In this document: in pieces, positions 50,633 to 61,428 of the stretch
How positions within the stretch are numbered: position 1 is the stretch's first letter
Layout: each line of letters starts with the position of its first letter
Assembly: GCF_900128415.1 (NCBI RefSeq)
Contig: NZ_LT635772.1
Location: 1,984,001-2,048,000 of the forward strand
Length of the DNA stretch: 64,000 nucleotides
From: Anaerococcus mediterraneensis
GTDB taxonomy: Bacteria; Bacillota; Clostridia; Tissierellales; Peptoniphilaceae
Direction: 5' to 3'
The notes under the pieces: generated by a model
Database searches by the model: none
Seen by the model: the letters and a program-made list of their open reading frames with translations, nothing else
What the model was told of the DNA's origin: nothing
Translations under genes and position numbers: made by a program

Positions 50633-53600
50633 CTATTTATCTTCTTTTTTCTTTTTTGTGGCTACTAGTCCGCTGATGGCTGCTCCTAGGGTGACTAGGA
50701 CTCCGCTTATTGATTCTACTCCTGTTTTAACATTTGCAGATTGTCTATTTTTAGCACTTGCCACATCAGAGTTTTTGCTCTTGGCTGGCCCTTCATTTTC
50801 TTTATCAGATTTCGCTGGGACAGCTACTGAGCCTTTTTCTACCTGGTAGACTAGGTTTTTAGCTGGTATGCTTTCTGCTGACTGATCGGCATATTCTATT
50901 TTTGCATTGCCCTTATCATCTACTGTGATATTTGTAGCATCTGGGTTGGCTTTTTTGATGTTTTCAGCTACCTTTGCCTTTTCCTCATCAGTCAAATGGT
51001 CAGCATCCTTTACAGGTGTTTTGACTTCTGGGACTTTGGCCTTGGTGCTTTCTTTGTCATCTCCTGCCTTATCATCAGATTTTTCATTTTCAGAATCTTT
51101 TTTGCCATCTTTATTATCTGAATCTGTCTCTGATCCCTTATCATCTGAGTCTTGATCGCCTGGTTTTGTATCTGTACCATGATTATCTCCATTATTGCCA
51201 TGGTCTGGATCAGTGTTGTGATCTGTGCCTGGGTTTTCTGGATTTGTATCATCAGATTTTTCGTCAGATTTTTTCTTTTCGACTAGGTCTTTGCCATCTA
51301 TTTGGATCTGTGTGTTATCTGGATAGGTGATTGTGGCATTGCCCTTTTCATCTACCTCGACTGTGAAGTCCTTACCCTTATTTTTATCCTCTATAGCCTT
51401 TTTGACTTCTGCTTGCTCTGCTGGACTTAACTTGGTTGGATCTTCTACCTGAGTTTTTCCTGGGGTCTCTGGTTTGTCCTTTTCTTCTGCTAGGTCATCT
51501 ATAGAGAGGCTCTCTTTAGATCCATCTGGGTAGGTGATTGTGACTGTACCATTTTCCTCAACTACTACATGTGTGCCAAGGTCAAACTTATTAGCAGTTT
51601 CTATGGCTTTTCTAATAGCATCTATCTCATCTTGGTTGAGGTTGGTTTTGTCAAATACCTTGGTTTTTGCAGGCAATTTTGCATTTTCTGCAAGGGTTGC
51701 GCTAGATGGGATCTCATGCTTTTTACCATCTACAGTAAAGCTTGCATTACCCTTATCATCTACATCTATCTTTGTATCATCTGATAGGCCTGGATTAGCT
51801 TTTCTGATAGCTTTTCTGATCTTGTCCTTATCCTCATCTGTTAGCTTATTAGGATCATTTACCCTGGTAGGTTCTGGGTTTTTGATAGCAGATGTGATAG
51901 TTTGGACAGCTGGTATTGTAACTTTTTTGCCATCTTGGTCTATAGTGACAGAACCATCTTCATTTACTGTGATTTTGTCTTTATCAATACCTGGGTTAGC
52001 ATCCTCGACAGCTTTTTTAATCTTCTCTTTTTCATCTTCACTAATCTTGTTTGGATCAGCAACCTCTGTTTTTTCTGGAGCCAAGATATCTTGTCTGACT
52101 ACCTTTTCGCTTGGGTAGGTCAATTTTTTGCCGTGGATATCAACTGTGACAGATCCGTCATCATGGACTATGACTGTGTTTAGGTCTAGGTCTGGATTTG
52201 TCTTTTTGAGTGCCTTTTTGACCTGTTCTTTTTCCTCATCAGTAAGCTTGTTTTTATCCTTGACTGTGGTTAGGTCTGGGGCTTTGACTTCTGCGCCTAC
52301 AGTATTTGAACCAGGTATTACAGATTGTCTGCCCTTAGAATCTGTTATCACTACGCAACCATCAGGCCTTACTTCTATTTGGTCATCCTTTAGACCTGGG
52401 TTGGCTTTTTTAACAGCTTCCCTTACATTTTCCTTTTCAGAATCTGTGAGGTTGTTTGGATATTGGACAAAGGTCCTGTCAGGAGTGTTGAATTTCTGGC
52501 TTACAGTTTTATCTGCTGGAATTGTTACTGTCTTGCCATCTTTTGTTATTGTTACTGTTCCATCATTTGCTACTGTGATTTTAGCATCTTTACCTAGGTC
52601 TGGATTTGCCATCCTTACAAGGTCTTCTACAGTTGATTTTTCGTGTTCTGTTAGGTTTTGATCATCCCATACTATAGTAGTCCTTGGATTTTTGATAGCA
52701 GATGTGATTGTCTTTTCAGCTGGGATTTCTATTTCCTTGCCAGATTTTTTGACAGTAACTGAACCGTCATCATTTACTGTGATGTCTTCATCTTTTAGGT
52801 CCTCGTTAGCCTTCTTGATGGCTTCTTTGATATTCTTTTTATCAGTATCTGACAAATTATTAGGATCTAAGACTTCTGTAATATCTGGTGCCTTTACATC
52901 ACCTACTACTGTCTTGTCAGCTGGGATAGTTTGTGGGATTTCTCCTTCTTTTCTGATTGTGACAGATCCGTCCTTGTTGACTGTAATTTGGTCATCTGTT
53001 AGGTCTTTGTTGGCAAGTTTTACAGCTTCTTTTATCTTTTCCCTGTCTTCATCAGATAGATTATTTTTATCCTTGACAATGGTTGGATCAGGGTTTTTGA
53101 TAGTTGGTGCTGTAGTTTTGTCAGCTGAGATGGTGGTTGTCTCCCCGTCCTTGTAGACATCAGCAGATCCGTCGTCCTTTATAGTGATATCAGAATCTTT
53201 TAGGTCAGGATTTGCTTTTTTGACAGCTTCTTTTATAGCATCCTTTTCGGCCTTAGTTAAGCTATTTGGATCTTTGACCGGAGTTTTAACTGGGGCTTTG
53301 ACATCGGTTCTTATAACCTTGTCTGCAGGGATTGTTTTTGCCCCATCTCCCTTGCCAATTGTGACTGTACCGTCATCTCCTATGGATATATCCTTGTCTT
53401 TAACTGTTGGATTTGCCTTGTTTATAGCTTTTCTTATGGCAAGCTTTTCTTCATCAGTTAAGTTTGTAGGGTCATTTACAAGGGTTTTTTCTGGGTTTTT
53501 GATTTTTGAAGTCACAATTTTTTCTGCTGGAACTATTGTCACATTGTTATTTTTGTGAATTTCTACGCTACCATCGCCATTTACAACAAAAGTTTCTGGA

Positions 53601-56600
53601 TCAAGACTAGGGTTTTCTTTTATAAATTTATCCTTGATAGCCTTCTTTTCCTCATCAGTTAGGTTGTTAGCATCCTCAACTTCTGTTAGGTCTGGGAGCT
53701 TGACTGAGCTTAGGGTCTTATCTGCAGGGATGACTTTTGTTGAGTCATCAGCTTTGGTGATTGTAACATTTCCTTTTTCATCAACTGCAACCTTATCAGG
53801 GTCTAGGCCAGGATTTGCCTTTAGGATCTCTTTCTTGATGGCTGCTTTTTCATCATCTGCCAAGGCATTTGGATCTTGAACCAAGGTTTTGGCTGGGTCT
53901 TTAAACTCTGCTTCTACAGTCTTATCAGGGGTGATCTGAGCTGTAGACCCATCTGGATAGGTGATTGTAACCTTGCCTGTACTATCAACAGAAACATCGG
54001 AGCCATTTGGCAAGTTGTTGGCATCTTCTACAGCCTTTTTGACCTTATCTTGCTCATCTGTAGTTAGACTTTCTGGATTATCTACAGGAGTCTTGGCTGG
54101 GTCAGTGAGATTTACTCTTTCATTGTCAGGTTTTTTCTTTACTGTCTTCTTGCCATCAATTTTAAGCTCTGATCCGTCCTTGAATGTGACAGTAACATTG
54201 CCCTTTTCATCAACTGTGATATTTGCATCTGCTGGCAATTTATCATTTGCTTTTTTAACCGCATCTATGACATCATTTTTTTCAGTCTGTGTCAATTCGT
54301 AAGGATTGTTGACCTTGGTTTTTTCTGGATCTGTTAGTGGATTTTTCTCTGCATCAGTTTTTGCCCTTACAGTCTTATCTTTGACTATATTTGCAGTTTT
54401 GCCTCCATCTGTGATTGTAACAGATCCATCAGTAGCGACTTCTATTGTAGCATCATCAGATAAGTCTGGGTTGGCATCTTTGATAGCTTGTATAACCTTG
54501 TCTTTATCAGCTTGTGAAAGCTCATTTGGATTGTCAACCGGAGTTATAGCTGGATCATTTACAAGAAGCTTCTCATCTTGGCTGATGGTATCAGCTGGTG
54601 ATAGGTTTGCTATTTTGTTGCCAACTTTGATTGTGACATTGCCCTTATCATCAACTGTGATTTGCTCATCAGTTAAACTTGGGTTTTTAGCCTTGATAGC
54701 ATCTTTGACTGCTTGTTGCTCCTCTGGTGTGAGTGCATCAGTATTTCCTACCTTGGTTTTTTCTGGCTTTTCTACCTTTAGGGCTGTATCTTCTGCAACT
54801 GTATTTGATTTATCTATGGTATCAGTAGATCCGTCTGGATATTTTATAGTAACTGTACCGTCATCACCAATCTCGATTTTAGTGCCATTTGGGAAAGTAT
54901 TCTTAGCCTCAACAGCCTTTTTGACTGCATCTTTCTCCTCATCACTTAGGTCGCTTGGATTATTGACTTTGGTGACATCAGGATTGATTGGATCGATTTT
55001 TTCTGTGTAGGTTTTTTCTTCTACAGTATACTTGCCTGGGATAGTATCTATGGTGCCATCTGGATAAGTGATTTTAACTTCACCGTCATTATCGACACTT
55101 ATTTCTGTGCCAGCTGGGAATTTATCCTTGTTAGCTTCTTCTACTGCCTTTTTGACAGCCTTCTTTTCTTCATCAGATAAGTCCCCTGCCTTATTTATCT
55201 TGACCTTGTCAGTTGGATTTACTGGGTCATATTTTTCTGTATCAGTTTTCTTTTCTACAGTCTTATCCTTGCCAATTGTTGCAGTTGTTTTGTCAGGGTA
55301 GGTGATTGTGACATTGCCCTCATTGTCTACATCAATTTTTGTGCCTTCAGGTAGACTAGAGTTTTTCTCTTTGACTTTTCCTATGATTTCGTCTTTTTCT
55401 GTTTGAGATAATTTTGTAGGGTCATCTACCTTTGTAGCAGCTGGATCTTGTAGGTCGTATTTTTCCTTATCAGCTACTCTTTTGCTTGCAGGACCTGATG
55501 TATTATTGCTTGAATCACTTGCTGTAGCATTTACATCTGTGCCACCCTTGATTTCTGATGTTGGGATAGTGATGACTCCAGAGTTTGGATCTATCTTTGA
55601 TCCTGCTGGTGCATCTGCTGGTAGGGTCCAGTTTTCATTTTCATCCTTAGTTGCAGTGATACTTCCTTTGCTACCGTCTGGTTTTGTATAGGTTACATCT
55701 ACAGTTTTTGTATCTTCATCGCTTGGTGGGGCGATTTTTATATTTCCATCTTCTGGTGCAGTGATACTTGGAGATGCTGGTGGGGTTTCATCCTTAGCTT
55801 GTTCATCTGGAGTTTTGTCTTCCCACTGGGCTATGAGTTTGGTTGTTCCATCAAGTTTTCCTATCTCTTCTGGAGTCAAAATTTTTCCGTTCTCATCTGC
55901 CCAACCCTTGAACTTTTTGCCATCTTGTTTTGGTTCTGTTGGAACTGTAGTGCCGCCTTCATCTCCTATGACATTGATTTCTTCTCTCTTGCCATCATCA
56001 AATGCTCCGCCGTTGGCATCAAATTTGACTACTTGTTCTTCTGCCCAGATAGCATAGACGATTTGGTGTCTTAAGATTGGAGTATCGGCTGTGAAAATTT
56101 GGTCTCCCTTTAGGGTCTTGAATACAGAAGATTTGACAGTTGTCTTATCACCTAGTGCCTTTTTTCCATCTTCTGTTACCCAACCTAAAAATTTAAGTTT
56201 AGAATTAGAAGATGTTGGGTCAGCTACAAACTGATCGCCTGTGCCTTCCTCGACATTATCTCCCCTAAAGCCATTTGCTACATAGCCTTCTTCTCCGTAG
56301 AATTTCTTGTTATCTGGGGCAATTTTTACTATAGAATCCTTTCCCTCTACCTTTCCATCAGTAGCATTGAATAAAATCCTAGTCCTAACTCTAGCTATAA
56401 CATCATCTGATGGGAGTGATGATCCGTCAGAGGCGTTGAAGACTAGCTTCATATCCTTGTAGAGTTTTGGAGCTTCGCCAGTAGGTGTTTGATCCTTAGA
56501 GTCGAGAGCTTTTGCATCCTTTAGGTCCATTTGATATTTGTAGACATTGTAAGCTTTGCCATTTTCGTCAAACTTAAACTCTACCCTCTTATCTACGCCC

Positions 56601-59425
56601 TTTAGGTTGCCCTTATCATCATATTCGTTTGAATCTGCCTCTGTCTTAGAAACTTTGTTGGTAGAACCATCTTTAAACTCGACTCTGACCTTTCCACCCT
56701 CATATTTGGTGTAACCATCTATCTTTGTAGTGTCTTTTTTGAAATCTTCTTCGCTAACAAGTTTTCTAGGGTCCTTGTAGGTGTCATCTGTTGAGTCGGC
56801 TACAGTATCATTGGTAAAGATCTCTTGGTATGGCTTATACAAAGACTTATTGATAGATAGGATTGATGAGGTGTCTGAGTGGTCAGTCCAGGAAATATCT
56901 GTATATTTATTCTCAGATTTATCAAGTAAATTTGTATTTAAATAAGATGTCTTATCTTCTTGATTACCTTTTTCATCGAAAACTTCTACACTTATCTTTG
57001 TACCAGGCTCAATTTTGCTTGTATCAAGGATATAATTGCCACCAGCAGCTACTGATGATTTTTTAAGACCATTTTTTACAACTCCTATTGACCCACTAGC
57101 CTGCCATTCCTTTATAAGACCGCCGACTTTTCTAAACTCAAGAGTTGTTGGCTCTGTTGCTCCTTTTGGAGTATAGGTCAATTTATAATAGCCATTGTCT
57201 TTTCTAAAGATATGAAGGTCTATATCCCTATCAGTTCTCATTGATATATCGGCTCCACCCTCATTTGTCGCACTTCCATTTTTCTTATATGAAAATCCAA
57301 CTGGTTTGGTGTGGTCCTTGCTATAAGGCATATAAAGTTTTAGTTTTTGTCCAGCCTTGATGCTGACTCCTTCGCGTAGGATCACCTCATATAGGCCTGG
57401 TACTGGTATGGCGCCATTTTTGACCTGATTTATGCTATCTACTGCGCCCTTGCCTGATACATATCCATTATAATAACCCTGGTATTTCTTATTTAGGCTA
57501 ACAACTTCATCACCTATTTGTACCATGATTTGCTCGCCAAGTGGCCTATCGCCAGTGTCTATTATATACCTACCACCTTCTTTGACTACAAAATCCTCGT
57601 CAAAGGTCTTTTCATAAAGAGTCCAGCCATCCTTGTTTGGATTGGTCCAACCAGACATCATTGAATAGTCTAGTTTTTTTGTTTTATTCTTATCAAAGGT
57701 ATTTGCAAACTCGCTCTTATCTACAACATAGTCTATAGCTGTGATATAAATACCTTGAAGCATGGTATATTGGTCATGTTGTGGGATCTCAACTACCTTG
57801 ACCCCATCTTTCTTATAACCTGGTGTACCTATAACTATATAGGCAAGCTTCCCATCAGCAGAATAATTGATATCAGATTTTTTTATAGCAAAGTTTTTTG
57901 CATAAGGTGAGTCAACCCTACCAGCTGTCATTAGGTTTACATAACCAACATTGCCCTGACCATCTTCTTTTAGGTAGTTAACTAGGTTGGCATCAAAAAC
58001 TTGGGTAAATCCAATCTCTTCTCCACCTACTTTTGGAGTTGAGGCAAGACCTGATCTTTGGCCCATATATTGGGTTCTGATTAGGCCAAGATTTGAGCTA
58101 TCTGAGTAGGATTTAGGGTTAGCTATAAACTCAGACATGAAAAACTCTTGGTTGGTAGCATTGTTAGAGTCAGATTGTAGACCACCCTTCATAAATAGGT
58201 TGTTGATCTTCTCATTTAGAGATATAGATGTAGTCTTTGTATAGGTTGAGTAGTCTATAGATGTTTTACCTGGTGCATAGGCATAAATTCTTTCACCATT
58301 GACATCAGTTAATCTCATTTGAATACCGATATTTTTATCACCTAAGTCTTTTATAGTCTTGCCATCTTTTAATACTATATTGATTGGTAAGTTTTTCCTA
58401 TTGGTTGTCCTATCTCCAGCAGCCTTACCAATATCAAACATATATCCACCACCAGCGGCGAATTCTTCAAATTTATATTGGGTCTTGCCATCTCTGCCGA
58501 GAACATAGGATTTTTCAAAATCTATTTTATCAGTTAAGTCACCAAAATTAATTAGAGACCTGTACCAAACAGCAGATGTAGCAGCAGATTTCTCTTTATA
58601 TACAAGTCTAATAACTGTATCGCCATTGCCATCTACAAAGGCCCCATCATAGTCTATATCACTCATCTCTACTGGGTCACTTGTAGTAACTCTGACTATT
58701 CTTTGGTTCTCACCAACTGCCCAACGACTCTTGTCAACTGGTTTTGCTTCCCAATTTTCTTTTATTTCTTCTTTTTTGGTTTCCTTTTCTACATTTGCAT
58801 CTGGGTTTGGTGCGCCTTGGGAGTCTTTTTCCTCTTTTGGGCTTACTTCTAGATTTTCTCCATCCTTAGCTGATCTATCTTGGTTTTCAGCAGATGCATT
58901 TTCATCCTTTTTAGGATCTTTCTCATCTCCCAAAACCTTTTCAAAATCAGCTAACAGAGCATCAAGGTCTTCTTTATTTTCTACCTTGTCAATTTTTTCT
59001 ATATAATCATCTAAAAGAGCCTTGGACTCATCGCTTGCAAGGTTTTTATCCTTTTCTTTTATCTCAGATTCGATCTTGGCCTTGGCTTCTTCTTTTAGGC
59101 TTGATAGGTCTTTTTCTAGATCTTTGGCATTTTCACCTTGTTTTTCTACATCTCCTGCCTGCTCTGTACCAGGTTTTTGGTCAGCTGCCGATACAGCGTC
59201 AGTTCGACCTAGGCTAGGATCTGTGCTAGTTGTTTCTGTCTTGCTAGCAGCACTTTCTGGCTCTGATGCCCAAACATCTAGACTTCCTACAATCAAGCTA
59301 AAACCAAGCATACAAGAAACTAGGCCTATGCTTAGTTTTCTTGTCCCATATTTTGGTTTTCTAATAGATCCCTTGAGTTTTTTATCTCGAATTAGATCCT
59401 GCATTTTTTTCTTGTAACTTTCCAT
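50633..59425 (-). CDS. giant repetitive wall-anchored surface adhesin
   Basis: 2930 residues. A YSIRK-like signal (YGTRKLSIGLVSCMLG, 26-41) is followed by an acidic helical stretch (about 90-165), a large globular region (about 235-1000), InlB-type repeats (FDANGGAFDDGK and 'KFKGWADENGK', about 1120-1215) and a bacterial Ig-like module (about 1235-1310). By my count 21 tandem domains of 65-78 residues (about 1322-2858) follow, each with the plan DPxxLTDEEKxxIKxAV, then ITVxxDGSVTI, then IPAxKTV. A D/G/N/K linker separates the last unit. The end is NVKTG, a hydrophobic helix and KKKKEDK, so a sortase should attach it to the wall. It probably mediates adhesion. Confidence 0.9.
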   Translation of the reverse strand: MESYKKKMQDLIRDKKLKGSIRKPKYGTRKLSIGLVSCMLGFSLIVGSLDVWASEPESAASKTETTSTDPSLGRTDAVSAADQKPGTEQAGDVEKQGENAKDLEKDLSSLKEEAKAKIESEIKEKDKNLASDESKALLDDYIEKIDKVENKEDLDALLADFEKVLGDEKDPKKDENASAENQDRSAKDGENLEVSPKEEKDSQGAPNPDANVEKETKKEEIKENWEAKPVDKSRWAVGENQRIVRVTTSDPVEMSDIDYDGAFVDGNGDTVIRLVYKEKSAATSAVWYRSLINFGDLTDKIDFEKSYVLGRDGKTQYKFEEFAAGGGYMFDIGKAAGDRTTNRKNLPINIVLKDGKTIKDLGDKNIGIQMRLTDVNGERIYAYAPGKTSIDYSTYTKTTSISLNEKINNLFMKGGLQSDSNNATNQEFFMSEFIANPKSYSDSSNLGLIRTQYMGQRSGLASTPKVGGEEIGFTQVFDANLVNYLKEDGQGNVGYVNLMTAGRVDSPYAKNFAIKKSDINYSADGKLAYIVIGTPGYKKDGVKVVEIPQHDQYTMLQGIYITAIDYVVDKSEFANTFDKNKTKKLDYSMMSGWTNPNKDGWTLYEKTFDEDFVVKEGGRYIIDTGDRPLGEQIMVQIGDEVVSLNKKYQGYYNGYVSGKGAVDSINQVKNGAIPVPGLYEVILREGVSIKAGQKLKLYMPYSKDHTKPVGFSYKKNGSATNEGGADISMRTDRDIDLHIFRKDNGYYKLTYTPKGATEPTTLEFRKVGGLIKEWQASGSIGVVKNGLKKSSVAAGGNYILDTSKIEPGTKISVEVFDEKGNQEDKTSYLNTNLLDKSENKYTDISWTDHSDTSSILSINKSLYKPYQEIFTNDTVADSTDDTYKDPRKLVSEEDFKKDTTKIDGYTKYEGGKVRVEFKDGSTNKVSKTEADSNEYDDKGNLKGVDKRVEFKFDENGKAYNVYKYQMDLKDAKALDSKDQTPTGEAPKLYKDMKLVFNASDGSSLPSDDVIARVRTRILFNATDGKVEGKDSIVKIAPDNKKFYGEEGYVANGFRGDNVEEGTGDQFVADPTSSNSKLKFLGWVTEDGKKALGDKTTVKSSVFKTLKGDQIFTADTPILRHQIVYAIWAEEQVVKFDANGGAFDDGKREEINVIGDEGGTTVPTEPKQDGKKFKGWADENGKILTPEEIGKLDGTTKLIAQWEDKTPDEQAKDETPPASPSITAPEDGNIKIAPPSDEDTKTVDVTYTKPDGSKGSITATKDENENWTLPADAPAGSKIDPNSGVITIPTSEIKGGTDVNATASDSSNNTSGPASKRVADKEKYDLQDPAATKVDDPTKLSQTEKDEIIGKVKEKNSSLPEGTKIDVDNEGNVTITYPDKTTATIGKDKTVEKKTDTEKYDPVNPTDKVKINKAGDLSDEEKKAVKKAVEEANKDKFPAGTEISVDNDGEVKITYPDGTIDTIPGKYTVEEKTYTEKIDPINPDVTKVNNPSDLSDEEKDAVKKAVEAKNTFPNGTKIEIGDDGTVTIKYPDGSTDTIDKSNTVAEDTALKVEKPEKTKVGNTDALTPEEQQAVKDAIKAKNPSLTDEQITVDDKGNVTIKVGNKIANLSPADTISQDEKLLVNDPAITPVDNPNELSQADKDKVIQAIKDANPDLSDDATIEVATDGSVTITDGGKTANIVKDKTVRAKTDAEKNPLTDPEKTKVNNPYELTQTEKNDVIDAVKKANDKLPADANITVDEKGNVTVTFKDGSELKIDGKKTVKKKPDNERVNLTDPAKTPVDNPESLTTDEQDKVKKAVEDANNLPNGSDVSVDSTGKVTITYPDGSTAQITPDKTVEAEFKDPAKTLVQDPNALADDEKAAIKKEILKANPGLDPDKVAVDEKGNVTITKADDSTKVIPADKTLSSVKLPDLTEVEDANNLTDEEKKAIKDKFIKENPSLDPETFVVNGDGSVEIHKNNNVTIVPAEKIVTSKIKNPEKTLVNDPTNLTDEEKLAIRKAINKANPTVKDKDISIGDDGTVTIGKGDGAKTIPADKVIRTDVKAPVKTPVKDPNSLTKAEKDAIKEAVKKANPDLKDSDITIKDDGSADVYKDGETTTISADKTTAPTIKNPDPTIVKDKNNLSDEDREKIKEAVKLANKDLTDDQITVNKDGSVTIRKEGEIPQTIPADKTVVGDVKAPDITEVLDPNNLSDTDKKNIKEAIKKANEDLKDEDITVNDDGSVTVKKSGKEIEIPAEKTITSAIKNPRTTIVWDDQNLTEHEKSTVEDLVRMANPDLGKDAKITVANDGTVTITKDGKTVTIPADKTVSQKFNTPDRTFVQYPNNLTDSEKENVREAVKKANPGLKDDQIEVRPDGCVVITDSKGRQSVIPGSNTVGAEVKAPDLTTVKDKNKLTDEEKEQVKKALKKTNPDLDLNTVIVHDDGSVTVDIHGKKLTYPSEKVVRQDILAPEKTEVADPNKISEDEKEKIKKAVEDANPGIDKDKITVNEDGSVTIDQDGKKVTIPAVQTITSAIKNPEPTRVNDPNKLTDEDKDKIRKAIRKANPGLSDDTKIDVDDKGNASFTVDGKKHEIPSSATLAENAKLPAKTKVFDKTNLNQDEIDAIRKAIETANKFDLGTHVVVEENGTVTITYPDGSKESLSIDDLAEEKDKPETPGKTQVEDPTKLSPAEQAEVKKAIEDKNKGKDFTVEVDEKGNATITYPDNTQIQIDGKDLVEKKKSDEKSDDTNPENPGTDHNTDPDHGNNGDNHGTDTKPGDQDSDDKGSETDSDNKDGKKDSENEKSDDKAGDDKESTKAKVPEVKTPVKDADHLTDEEKAKVAENIKKANPDATNITVDDKGNAKIEYADQSAESIPAKNLVYQVEKGSVAVPAKSDKENEGPAKSKNSDVASAKNRQSANVKTGVESISGVLVTLGAAISGLVATKKKKEDK
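50850..55460 (-). repeat. 21 tandem protein-coding repeats inside the adhesin
   Basis: Each unit of about 200-235 bases encodes a helix (LTDEEKxxIKKAVxxANP) and a beta-hairpin segment (ITVNDDGSVTIxKDG, then TIPADKTV). Units diverge strongly in DNA but keep the helix, the DG turn and the Pro-Ala-Asp-Lys-Thr edge. A 'YPDG' variant marks the first three units, the seventh and two late ones. Copy number may vary by recombination. Confidence 0.85.
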
Positions 59426-59992
59426 CTTTCACTCCTATTTTATAGAATTTTAATCAACATAAAAGTTATATATATTATATTTCTATACATGATAATATCA
59501 ATCTTTTACTTTTTCAGAAAATCCTTGAAATACAAATCCTTTCTTCATTTTTTAAAATATTTTATATAAGAAAAATATTTTTTATTAAAGCTAGTAAAAT
59601 AAAAAAACTAGCCTTTTATAAAAACATCTCGTAACTAGCTCGAGATAAGGGTCTAGCTCAGGATAAGGAGATTTAGCTGACTATGAGGGTGTCTTTTCTC
59701 TACGTCATCCCGAAGCCTTGGCGAGGGATCTCATGAATTTGGGATTTCCTTGGATATGAGATTCCTCGTCGCTTCGCTCCATCGGAATAACGGGTTTGGT
59801 TTGCAATGACAATTATCATTCAAAAATGTTAGGAAATTTCAACTAATAACGAGTAAATTTTCCTTCCTTTTTCGACTAAAGCAAAAGCCCGCATGGAGAA
59901 TCTTTTTTTACAAAATTAATTTCATTTCAAATAAAAAATATCAAAAAAAGAAAACCCAAGCCATCGCCTGGATTTTCTCAAAAATCACTTAC
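59426..59992. repeat. non-coding space with family A and B palindromes
   Basis: 567 bases without a gene: AT-rich upstream region of the giant adhesin (59426-59620), then CTCGAGATAAGGG arms (about 59640), a family B unit at 59705-59792 (GTCATCCCGAAGCCTTGGCG, then CGGAATAACG) and a partial family A unit at about 59870-59910. Confidence 0.7.
59953..59976 (-). terminator. terminator-like hairpin of the 402-residue surface protein gene
   Basis: AACCCA and TGGATT pair with a G-T wobble around GCCATCGCC, resembling the terminator after the giant adhesin gene. T-rich sequence follows on the minus strand. Confidence 0.6.
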
Positions 59993-61201
59993 TTATTTTC
60001 TTTTTTTAGTACCTACTAGTCCTGCTAGGGATACAGCTGCTAGTCCTCCTAGGTAGCCTAGGCTTGCTACACCTGTTTTTGGGTTTGAGTTTTTAGCAGG
60101 TGCTGCTTTCTTATCTTTTTTGCCTTTTTCTGGATTAGCTTCTTCTTTTTCTGGTTTTTTATCTTCTTCTTTGTTTTCTTTTTCTTTGTTTTCTTCTTTT
60201 TTCTTCTCTTCGTTCTTATCTAGAACGTCATTGATTTCTTTGTCAGTTTTTTCTATATCAGCGATAAGCTCTTCATCTGACCTGCCATCCTTTGGCTCTT
60301 CTTCTTTTTTCTCTTCTTTTTCATCTATAGTTGGGATAAAAATGTCATAGTTATTGTAATCAGATGGTTTGTCATCTGGTTTATCTTCTGGTTTTGGTTG
60401 CGGTTTCTCTATTTCTTCTACATTAAATCCATCATATTGACTAATACCATATACTGTTATGTCCTTATCTTTAGGAATTTCAAATCTTCCTCTTATACTT
60501 TCTGGAACAGATTCTAGATGCATAGTGTATTCACCAACAGGAATATGTCGGTGAGCTCCCTTTCCATCTGTTGTATAGGTATAAACCTCGCCTGTTTTTT
60601 TATTTGTTAGCGTAATCACTACACCAATTTGTTCTACAGAATCATGAAGTCCTGTACGATTAGTAAGAGGTCTAAAAGTAAAACCTACACCAAAGTTTGA
60701 TTCAGTTATTTCTGGTTTTGGCTGAGGGTTTGGATCGATTTCATCTAAAGTTAGTACATTCCATCCATTAGTATGACCCCATAATGATTTTGTTTTACTT
60801 GTATCCACTTTTTCCTTATATTCATCTGGAACAGATTTTACACTTACTGTATAATCACCATCAGGTAATTTGAAATCAGCCAAGCCGTCTTTAGTTTCAA
60901 GCTCAATTGTTTTATTAGTTTTATTGTTTGTAAAAACTAAGGTAGCTCCTGGTATATTGATAACTTTACCATCTTTTGACCTGTAATTAAGCTTATATTG
61001 GTAGTCATAAACTTTAGCTTCATTATCTGTAGGTTGGGCTGGAGCTTTTAGTGGCTCTGCATTTTTCTTTGGTGCTTCTGATGGTTTAGTAGTTTCTGTT
61101 GCTGAACTTTCAGTTTCTGCCTCCTCTGCATAGGCATATGATCCGCCTAAACTGATACAAGCTATCAAAGCTACTAATAATATTTTCTTACTATTTTTCA
61201 T
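59993..61201 (-). CDS. wall-anchored protein with two prealbumin-like domains
   Basis: 402 residues. A signal peptide (1-25, cleavage after AYA) and a T/E/K/P-rich spacer precede two SpaA/Cna-B-like domains: about 70-155 (IPGATLVFTNNKTNKTIELE, DGDYTVSVKSVP) and about 165-265 (IGVVITLTNKKTGEVYTYTT, VGEYTMHLESVP). An acidic/lysine-rich stalk (about 270-365) follows. The C-terminus has the sorting signal NPKTG (373-377), a hydrophobic helix and KKRK. The paired beta domains suggest a small adhesin or pilus-like subunit; no isopeptide residues can be assigned with confidence. Start: AGGAGGCATT then ATG. Confidence 0.87.
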   Translation of the reverse strand: MKNSKKILLVALIACISLGGSYAYAEEAETESSATETTKPSEAPKKNAEPLKAPAQPTDNEAKVYDYQYKLNYRSKDGKVINIPGATLVFTNNKTNKTIELETKDGLADFKLPDGDYTVSVKSVPDEYKEKVDTSKTKSLWGHTNGWNVLTLDEIDPNPQPKPEITESNFGVGFTFRPLTNRTGLHDSVEQIGVVITLTNKKTGEVYTYTTDGKGAHRHIPVGEYTMHLESVPESIRGRFEIPKDKDITVYGISQYDGFNVEEIEKPQPKPEDKPDDKPSDYNNYDIFIPTIDEKEEKKEEEPKDGRSDEELIADIEKTDKEINDVLDKNEEKKKEENKEKENKEEDKKPEKEEANPEKGKKDKKAAPAKNSNPKTGVASLGYLGGLAAVSLAGLVGTKKRK

Positions 61202-61428
61202 AATGCCTCCTCTTCGTTTTTTGATGACATTTATCCTTTATTAATTATACCTTTCGACCTGCTTTTGTCTATCTTATAAGACACTTTATAGTGTTAAGTT
61301 ATGGGCAAATTTAGGATTCATAAAATCGCAAAATATGTCTTTTCTCTCAATTTCTAATAACTAGGGTATAATGCCCTAGAAAAGAAGGTATTAGCATATT
61401 ATAAGTTACATAGAAATGAAAGGATATT

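Noticed and set aside
50850..55460. CRISPR array, considered because of regularly spaced similar units
   Set aside because: The units are 200-235 bases, in frame, divergent at DNA level and translate to one protein domain; there are no short identical repeats with unique spacers.
51534..56074. Long plus-strand frames (up to 234 residues) across the adhesin repeats
   Set aside because: They are antisense to the repeats, Ser/Val/Leu-rich shadows that recur with the repeat period and lack ribosome sites.
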